Shown: one piece after another, positions 30,576 through 35,369 of the stretch | How the letters are laid out: each line of letters starts with the position of its first letter | How positions within the stretch are numbered: the first letter of the stretch is position 1 | Assembly: GCA_964643885.1 (NCBI GenBank) | Contig: CAZXUI010000044.1 | Coordinates: 1-35,369, forward strand | DNA: 35,369 nt | Source: CAADGL01 sp964643885 | Lineage (GTDB): Bacteria > Planctomycetota > Phycisphaerae > UBA1845 > Fen-1342 | Reading direction: 5' to 3' | Notes under the pieces: generated by a model | The model's database searches: none | What the model was told of the DNA's origin: nothing | What the model saw: the letters and a program-made list of their open reading frames with translations, nothing else | Translations under genes and position numbers: made by a program

Positions 30576-32321
30576 CTAGATGGCGCGGATCTTCAGGCCG
30601 ATCAGCGTGATGTCGTCGGTCTGCTCGGCCAGGCCGACGAAGCGGCGCACGTCCCAGCGGATGTTTCGCAAGGCCAGCGCCGGATCGAGCGGCCCGTGCT
30701 GCACCAGCGAGCGTTCGAGCCGGGACCGGCCGAACGACTCGCCGGCGAAGTTGAGCGCCTCGACCGCCCCATCCGTATAGAGCAGCAGGAAGTCCCCCGG
30801 CTCCAGCGAAAGCTGGTGCGCGTCGTACGGCTCGTCGCGCTGCACGCCGAGCACCATGCCGCCCTCCGCCAGTGGCGTCACTGACTCGCGTCGGCAAAGC
30901 AGCGGCGGCTCGTGGCCGGCACTGCAATAGGAGAGCGAGCGGCCGTCGGGGGTGATCGCCACGAGCAGGAGCGTCACGAACTCGGCCAGCTCCGTGTCGC
31001 GCAGAAGCTCTTCGTTGAGCCGGCGGACGATCGCGGCCAGGTTGCTTTCGTAGCCCCCGCTGGAGCGGACGAAGCCGCGCGTGTAGGACATCAGCAGCGC
31101 GGAGGTGATGCCGTGGCCGACGGCGTCGCCGATGAGGGCCAGGAAGCGGCCGTCGCGCAGGAGCAGAAAGTCCGAAAAATCGCCGCCGACGTGCCAGCTC
31201 GTCTCGGCCAGCAGCGCGGCCTGGACGGCGGGGAAGTCGGGCGGCGTGTTGCGGAGCATGCGCTCCTGCAACTGGCCGGCCATCTCGATCTGCCGTTCGA
31301 TGCGGTCGGCCCGCAGGCGCTGCTCGGCGAGGCGTGCGTTGACGATGGCGACGGCGGCCTGCGAGGCGATGGCGCGCAGGAGCTGGCGCTGCGGTCCGCG
31401 GAAGCGGCGGAGGCGGTTGGTGTAGACGCGGAGCACGCCGATCGGCTCGCCGCGGTAGATCAAGCCGGCGGTCAGACCGCTGCGGATTCCCTGGCGGCGG
31501 GCCTCCTCTGGAAAGCGGATGCGCGGGTCGGTCTGGGCGTCCTCGATGTAGACGACGTCGCCGCGAAGGGCGAGGTCGTCGATCGGGTTCTCGGAGCGCA
31601 GCACGCGGCCCTTCTGAATGTACTGCTGCGAGAGATTGTGGACGGCGGCGATGGTCAGTTCGTCGCTGGCGCGGTTGTAGAGCCGCAGGCTGCAATACTC
31701 GCACTTGGTCACGCGGGCGGTGTCGGCCACGATGCGCTGGAGCATGCGGCCGAGGTCCTGCTCGCCGGCGAGCAGGGCGCCGATATCGCCGACGAGTGCG
31801 AGGCCCTCGGCGGCGTCGTCGAGCAGCAGCTCGTGGCGGCACCAGTCTGCGATCAGGCGTGCCGCCCAGCGAGCAGTGACGATCGGTTGGGCGTCGCCGC
31901 CGGAGGGCAGCTCGGGCAGGGCCTCCCAGGCGCGGCGCAGGCGGTGCGGATCGATCGACGCGAGGGCACGGGCGAGTGCTTCGGGGGGTTCGGCGGCGCC
32001 GGCGGCGCGAAAGTCACCGACGCTGACGTATCCGGCCAGCTCGTCGCGGACGCGCACGGGCGTGACGATGAACCAGAGGCCGTGCTGCTCTACGAAGGCG
32101 GCATGCGTCGGGGGGTCGAGCGCGTCGACGGGCTGAAACGAGAGAGCGGCGGGCAGGTCGCGCACGTGCACATGGCTGAGGAGCAGGAGCGTCGTCTGGG
32201 GCGGCGTGGCGCTGAGCAAGCTGCCGTCGGCGTCGAAGACGGCGATCCGCAGGCGGGTGGCGCGCGACAGGCCGCCGATGATCTCCTCGACGGCGACCCG
32301 GTCGATCAGCTCTGCCAGCAT
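30576..32321 (-). CDS. PocR-like/GAF/SpoIIE-type PP2C phosphatase
   Basis: A 581-aa regulator. Residues 1 to about 110 (LIDRVAVEEIIGGLSRATRL; HGLWFIVTPVRVRDELAGYV) match the PocR-type ligand-binding domain layout, without the usual Cys residues. GAF domain about 175-330 (CEYCSLRLYNRASDEL; VYIEDAQTDPRIRFPEEARR). The C-terminal PPM phosphatase (about 345-581) has D381 in GGDFSD, D399 in GDAVGHG, D517 in YTDGAVEA and D569/D570 in QTDDIT, the metal ligands of SpoIIE/RsbU enzymes that dephosphorylate anti-anti-sigma factors. The start at ATG 32321 lacks a strong RBS. It is divergent from sucC, with a perfect TATAAT 62 nt upstream of its start. Partner and ligand are unknown. Confidence 0.85.
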   Translation of the reverse strand: MLAELIDRVAVEEIIGGLSRATRLRIAVFDADGSLLSATPPQTTLLLLSHVHVRDLPAALSFQPVDALDPPTHAAFVEQHGLWFIVTPVRVRDELAGYVSVGDFRAAGAAEPPEALARALASIDPHRLRRAWEALPELPSGGDAQPIVTARWAARLIADWCRHELLLDDAAEGLALVGDIGALLAGEQDLGRMLQRIVADTARVTKCEYCSLRLYNRASDELTIAAVHNLSQQYIQKGRVLRSENPIDDLALRGDVVYIEDAQTDPRIRFPEEARRQGIRSGLTAGLIYRGEPIGVLRVYTNRLRRFRGPQRQLLRAIASQAAVAIVNARLAEQRLRADRIERQIEMAGQLQERMLRNTPPDFPAVQAALLAETSWHVGGDFSDFLLLRDGRFLALIGDAVGHGITSALLMSYTRGFVRSSGGYESNLAAIVRRLNEELLRDTELAEFVTLLLVAITPDGRSLSYCSAGHEPPLLCRRESVTPLAEGGMVLGVQRDEPYDAHQLSLEPGDFLLLYTDGAVEALNFAGESFGRSRLERSLVQHGPLDPALALRNIRWDVRRFVGLAEQTDDITLIGLKIRAI

Positions 32322-32383
32322 GCATGCCTGCCCGCGGAGGGTGGGTTCGGGGCGCCGGCCGCGCCGGCCGGGCCAGAATGCGG

Positions 32384-32389
32384 ATTATA
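32384..32389 (-). promoter_or_regulatory. -10 box for the SpoIIE-type phosphatase gene
   Basis: A perfect TATAAT on the minus strand. No recognisable -35 at 16-18 nt spacing. Confidence 0.4.
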
Positions 32390-32421
32390 GCGAGCGGGGC
32401 GCGGAGGAGGCGGCGCGGCGT

Positions 32422-32450
32422 TTGGCGGGGCGTGTCGGCGGGCTTAGACT
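32422..32450 (+). promoter_or_regulatory. Candidate sucC promoter
   Basis: TTGGCG (32422-32427), a 17-nt spacer and TAGACT (32445-32450). The -35 hexamer is identical to that of the candidate Nudix promoter at 4724. Confidence 0.45.
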
Positions 32451-32519
32451 AATCGCCGCGCCGGGCGGACTCCGGTGCGTGACCAGCGGGGAAACTGCGG
32501 CGAAGCGGACAGGACGAGC

Positions 32520-33680
32520 ATGAAGGTTCATGAATATCAGGGTCGGGCGCTGTTGCGCGAGGCGGGGATTCCGGTTCCGGGCAGCGAGGTGATCGACCGG
32601 GCGGAGCAGGCAGCGGAGGCGTTTCGGAAGGTCGGCGCGGCACGGGCCGTGGTCAAGGCGCAGGTGCACGCGGGCGGGCGGGGCAAGGCCGGCTACGTGG
32701 TGCTGGTGAACTCTGCGGAGGAGGCGGCCAGGCACGCGGCCCGGATGTTCGCCGAGCCGATGGTGAGCAAGCAGACGGGGCCGGACGGGGTGAAGGTTCG
32801 CAAGATTCTGCTGGCGGCGGCGGTGGAGATCAGCAAGGAGTATTACATCGGCTGCGTGGTGGACCGGGCGCGGCGCACGCCGGTGATGATGGCCAGCGCG
32901 GAGGGGGGCGTGGAGATCGAGGAGGTGGCGGCCCGCAACCCGGACGCGATCAAGAAGGCGTGGTTTCACCCGCATCTGGGGCTGCGGCCGTTTCAGGCGG
33001 CGGTTCTGGCGGAGCAGATCGGGCTGAGCGGCGCGGCGGCCCGGACGGCGGCGGACATCATGCTGAAGCTGGCGCGGCTGTTCGTGGCGAAGGACTGCTC
33101 GCTGGCGGAGATCAACCCGCTGGTGCAAACGCCGAGCGGCGAGATTCTGGCGATCGACGCGAAGTTCAACTTCGACGACAACGCGCTGTTCCGGCATGAA
33201 GACGTGCAGGGGTTGTTCGACGCGAGCGAGGAGAACCCGGCGGAGCTGCGGGCCAAGGAGCACAACCTGACGTACATCGCGCTGGACGGGAACATCGGCT
33301 GCCTGGTGAACGGAGCGGGGCTGGCGATGTCGACGATGGACATCATCAAGCTGCACGGGGGCGAGCCGGCGAATTTTCTGGACGTCGGCGGGAGCGTGAC
33401 GCCGGAGGGGGCGGTGGAGGCGTTTCGGATCATCCTGTCGGACGAGAAGGTGCGGGCGATCCTGGTGAACATCTTCGGGGGGATCGCCAAGTGCGACGTG
33501 ATCGCCGATGCGCTGATCAAGGCGGCCCGGGAGGTGGGCTTCAAGGTGCCGGTGGTGGTGCGGCTGGAGGGGACGAACGTGGAGCTGGCGCGGAAGATGC
33601 TGAAGGAGTCGCCGATTCCGCAGCTTGTTGCGGCGACGGATCTGACGGATGCGGCCAGGCGGGTGTGTGCGGCGGTGTGA
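32520..33680 (+). CDS. sucC: Succinyl-CoA synthetase beta subunit
   Basis: A 386-aa ATP-grasp subunit (E. coli 388 aa). It begins MKVHEYQGRALLREAGIPVP; AGGRGKAG (about 51-58) is the nucleotide-binding loop; NPLVQTPSGEILAIDAKFNF and the CoA-ligase domain motif GNIGCLVNGAGLAMSTMD are present, with VNIFGGIAKCDVIADALI and the RLEGTN end. It makes ATP or GTP from succinyl-CoA in the TCA cycle together with SucD. The start ATG has AGGA 5 nt upstream; upstream in-frame codons are ignored. SucD is not adjacent; the following genes are lower in GC and unrelated. Confidence 0.95.
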   Translation: MKVHEYQGRALLREAGIPVPGSEVIDRAEQAAEAFRKVGAARAVVKAQVHAGGRGKAGYVVLVNSAEEAARHAARMFAEPMVSKQTGPDGVKVRKILLAAAVEISKEYYIGCVVDRARRTPVMMASAEGGVEIEEVAARNPDAIKKAWFHPHLGLRPFQAAVLAEQIGLSGAAARTAADIMLKLARLFVAKDCSLAEINPLVQTPSGEILAIDAKFNFDDNALFRHEDVQGLFDASEENPAELRAKEHNLTYIALDGNIGCLVNGAGLAMSTMDIIKLHGGEPANFLDVGGSVTPEGAVEAFRIILSDEKVRAILVNIFGGIAKCDVIADALIKAAREVGFKVPVVVRLEGTNVELARKMLKESPIPQLVAATDLTDAARRVCAAV

Positions 33681-33703
33681 GGGTTGAGGGTGAGGCGCTA
33701 CCG

Positions 33704-34525
33704 ATGTCGAAGCCACGTGAAAAACAGAATCTTCACTGCAACCGATGCGGAAGGGAGACTGCACACCGAGTAATCCGGGAGTATCGACGTCGCGCCACGG
33801 AGGCTGAGAAGCACTGGCGAGAGTTCGTGATAGATAGCGAAACCGGCCTCCGAGGTTGCTGGGGCTTGGTGAGCTATCGATTCCTTATGGCGGAGTGCGC
33901 CGGGTGCGGTGAGGTCCAGTTTCTACGAGGTTCCGAGTACGAACTGGATTTCGAGTCTGTGCCATATTCCGTGCTAGGCGTCGAAGCTTGCGGCGAGGAT
34001 CCCTGGGCTCGAGTTGAGTTGGTCAGTTTTCCACCTCGCGTGCGTCGCCGTCCTCCGGAGTGGCTCGCGGAGATCAAGCCCTGGCCAGAGTGGGTTTTGA
34101 GTCGACTCGATCCTCGGCAGCGAGAGGAGCTGGGTGACGGGCGATTGCCTGAGGCCGCAATCGGGCTGATCGAGGAGGTGTACCGCGCGCTGAATGACGA
34201 CTGCCCTCGGCTTGCTGTCATGGGGATGCGATCAATCATCGATGTTGTATGCCAGCACAAGCTTGGAGATATTGGCGGATTTCAGAGGAAACTCGAGTCG
34301 TTAGTGAACGGGGAGTTCATCAGTTCACGCGACCGTGACATTCTTGCGAGTGCAGTAGAAGCCGGGCACGCCGTGATTCATCGTGGGCATGAGCCTTCGC
34401 GCTCGATGACGGACAAAGTCTTCGATATCGTGGAGAGCATGCTGCACCGTATGTACTATCAACCAATACTGGCCAAGGGTCTCAGCGAGACTACGCCTAA
34501 TCTCCAGCGGAATCGGCGAACTTGA
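33704..34525 (+). CDS. Zinc-ribbon protein with DUF4145-like C-terminal domain
   Basis: A 273-aa protein. The N-terminus has C-x2-C pairs (HCNRCGRE; CAGCGEVQF) that form a zinc ribbon. The C-terminal half (PEAAIGLIEEVYRALNDDCP; RLAVMGMRSIIDVVCQHKLG; ILASAVEAGHAVIHRGHEPS) matches the DUF4145 pattern, often seen beside restriction and other defence genes. Two sampled 60-bp lines contain 52-53 % GC, against 75 % in a sampled sucC line, suggesting recent transfer. It starts 23 nt after sucC, with a weak GAGG 10 nt upstream. Function unknown. Confidence 0.75.
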   Translation: MSKPREKQNLHCNRCGRETAHRVIREYRRRATEAEKHWREFVIDSETGLRGCWGLVSYRFLMAECAGCGEVQFLRGSEYELDFESVPYSVLGVEACGEDPWARVELVSFPPRVRRRPPEWLAEIKPWPEWVLSRLDPRQREELGDGRLPEAAIGLIEEVYRALNDDCPRLAVMGMRSIIDVVCQHKLGDIGGFQRKLESLVNGEFISSRDRDILASAVEAGHAVIHRGHEPSRSMTDKVFDIVESMLHRMYYQPILAKGLSETTPNLQRNRRT

Positions 34526-34595
34526 GGGCGTCGTCGCGGCTAGCGACGTACCTGCACAAGTACGCGAAGAAACGGTCGGGCTACAGGAGTCACAG

Positions 34596-34826
34596 ATGGA
34601 GATCTCCCGAGAACTGACAGACAGCCAACGACAAGACGAGATGCTGTGGGCCCGGAGTTTGACGCCTGAGCAGCGGCTGAGCATGGGCGGCGAACTGTTC
34701 GACGAAGTCTGCGAACGGATGCGGATCGGAATCCGCAATCAGTTTCCGGATGCGAGCGAGCAGCGCGTCAAGGAGATTCTGTTCGAGCGGTTCGAGATCA
34801 TTCGGCGGCTGGAGCGGCAGTCGTGA
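34596..34826 (+). CDS. Small helical protein, partner of downstream NTase-like gene
   Basis: A 76-aa protein of mostly helical, charged sequence (MEISRELTDSQRQDEMLWAR; DEVCERMRIGIRNQFPDASE; RVKEILFERFEIIRRLERQS). No signal peptide or DNA-binding motif is visible. The ATG has AGGAG 7 nt upstream. Its TGA overlaps the GTG of the next gene (GTGA), so the two are translated together. From memory, similar small proteins precede nucleotidyltransferase-like genes in cyanobacteria and planctomycetes, resembling a toxin-antitoxin layout; this is inference. Confidence 0.7.
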   Translation: MEISRELTDSQRQDEMLWARSLTPEQRLSMGGELFDEVCERMRIGIRNQFPDASEQRVKEILFERFEIIRRLERQS

Positions 34827-35369
34827 TCACGAATCACCTGGTCGCCGCGATCGTCGATGCGCTTTTCGAGGAACGGATTCCGTTCGCTCTCTGCGGCTGG
34901 TTCGCGGCGAATCTGTACGGCGCCCCGTACCTGACGATGAGCGAGGAATTCGTCGTACGGCCCTGTGGCGACGAGCTGCCGGCGCTGGGGTCCCGCTTGT
35001 CGGCGCAATTCCGTTTCCAGCCGCAGACCGGGATCGAAAGCGCCGAGAAATCGAGCTACTACCTCCTGCGTCATCGCGATACGCCGTTTCGAGCGCAGCT
35101 TTTCCGGTTGACGGACGATGCGCATGAACGGGCGCAGTTCGAGCGGCGGATTCGAGTGGATACGTGGTCTCGACCGGTGTTCATACCGGCCGCAGAAGAC
35201 CTCATTATCAGCAGGATCCGCTGGTCGCGGCACGGGAACCGAGCCAAGGACCTCGACGACGTACGGGGCATCATCGAGATTCAGAAGTCGCGGCTCGATT
35301 GGGACTACATCGAGCGCTGGTGTGAGCAGCACGGCACGAAACCCATCCTCGACCAGGTGCGGCGAGGGG
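34823..35369 (+). CDS. Nucleotidyltransferase-like protein, degenerate, partial at window end
   Basis: The frame runs from GTG 34823 to the end of the window (182 codons, no stop seen). HLVAAIVDALFEERIPFALC and GWFAANLYGAPYLTMSEEFV have the layout of the AbiEii/DUF6036-type NTase family, where GGS and DxD would bind metal and nucleotide; here the positions read CGW and SEEF, so catalysis by the classical mechanism is doubtful. The C-terminal part (PAAEDLIISRIRWSRHGN; DLDDVRGIIEIQKSRLDWDY) matches that family's conserved lysine/arginine region. It overlaps the small upstream gene by 4 nt. The true end is unknown. Confidence 0.72.
   Translation, partial: MITNHLVAAIVDALFEERIPFALCGWFAANLYGAPYLTMSEEFVVRPCGDELPALGSRLSAQFRFQPQTGIESAEKSSYYLLRHRDTPFRAQLFRLTDDAHERAQFERRIRVDTWSRPVFIPAAEDLIISRIRWSRHGNRAKDLDDVRGIIEIQKSRLDWDYIERWCEQHGTKPILDQVRRG

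Noticed and set aside
30331..31842. Minus-strand frame of 503 codons in the SpoIIE region
   Set aside because: Out of frame with the clear phosphatase domains and runs into the REPIN-like repeats.
32385..33764. Minus-strand frame (459 codons) opposite sucC
   Set aside because: His/Arg/Pro-rich; antisense to a fully conserved enzyme.

Overview
The window looks like a GC-rich (about 68-70 % by eye) Planctomycetota chromosome segment, probably Phycisphaerae-like and from a scaffolded draft or metagenome assembly, since it holds a 100-N gap. Four things support the phylum. A 16S rRNA 3' end is not followed by a 23S gene. A secreted protein ends in a dockerin-like Ca-binding repeat. One exported STN-like protein belongs to a type I know mainly from planctomycetes. 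Many palindromic repeats sit between genes. Genus-level placement is not possible from the sequence alone.

Layout. 1-40: 16S rRNA tail, with anti-SD CCTCC. 284-1904 (-): RNase HI fusion plus coiled-coil/zinc-ribbon partner. 2083-3426 (+): HtrA protease with two PDZ domains. 3523-4509 (-): PyrK-type oxidoreductase, preceded by a promoter/hairpin/terminator cassette that is either a pyrK attenuator or a small RNA. 4887-5327 (+): MutT Nudix. 5440-9743: divergent pair, a TolB-like/TPR protein (-) and an 855-aa secreted protein (+). 9744-10324: repeats and the gap. 10325-13261 (+): STN-like exported protein and a polytopic membrane protein. 13294-16901 (-): VOC protein, astacin metalloprotease and a large tail-fibre-like secreted protein.

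17342-22863 (-) is a compact, probably single operon, transcribed in the order metallophosphoesterase, aroK, prepilin peptidase (with a large insertion), murI, HEAT lipoprotein, pgeF. It mixes cell-wall, aromatic and pilus-maturation functions, and two of its junctions overlap by 4 nt. 23009-24360: small lipoprotein, QueD-like protein lacking the catalytic Cys, and a truncated type IIG restriction-modification gene followed by repeats. 24666-26307 (-): TPM protein and LemA. 26420-28327: degenerate nucleotidyltransferase-like protein with leaderless promoter geometry, response regulator, and a ferredoxin with an Asp at one ligand position. 29054-30124 (+): dockerin-tailed exported protein with a clear promoter and terminator. 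30576-32321 (-): PocR-like/GAF/SpoIIE phosphatase.

32520-33680 (+) is sucC without an adjacent sucD. It is followed by visibly lower-GC genes: a zinc-ribbon/DUF4145 protein, then a GTGA-coupled pair of a 76-aa protein and a degenerate nucleotidyltransferase-like protein that runs off the window. The best candidates for undescribed biology are the strand-specific RNA cassette upstream of pyrK, the REPIN-like element with terminal inverted repeats, the small-protein/degenerate-NTase pair in the low-GC tail, and the RNase HI fusion.
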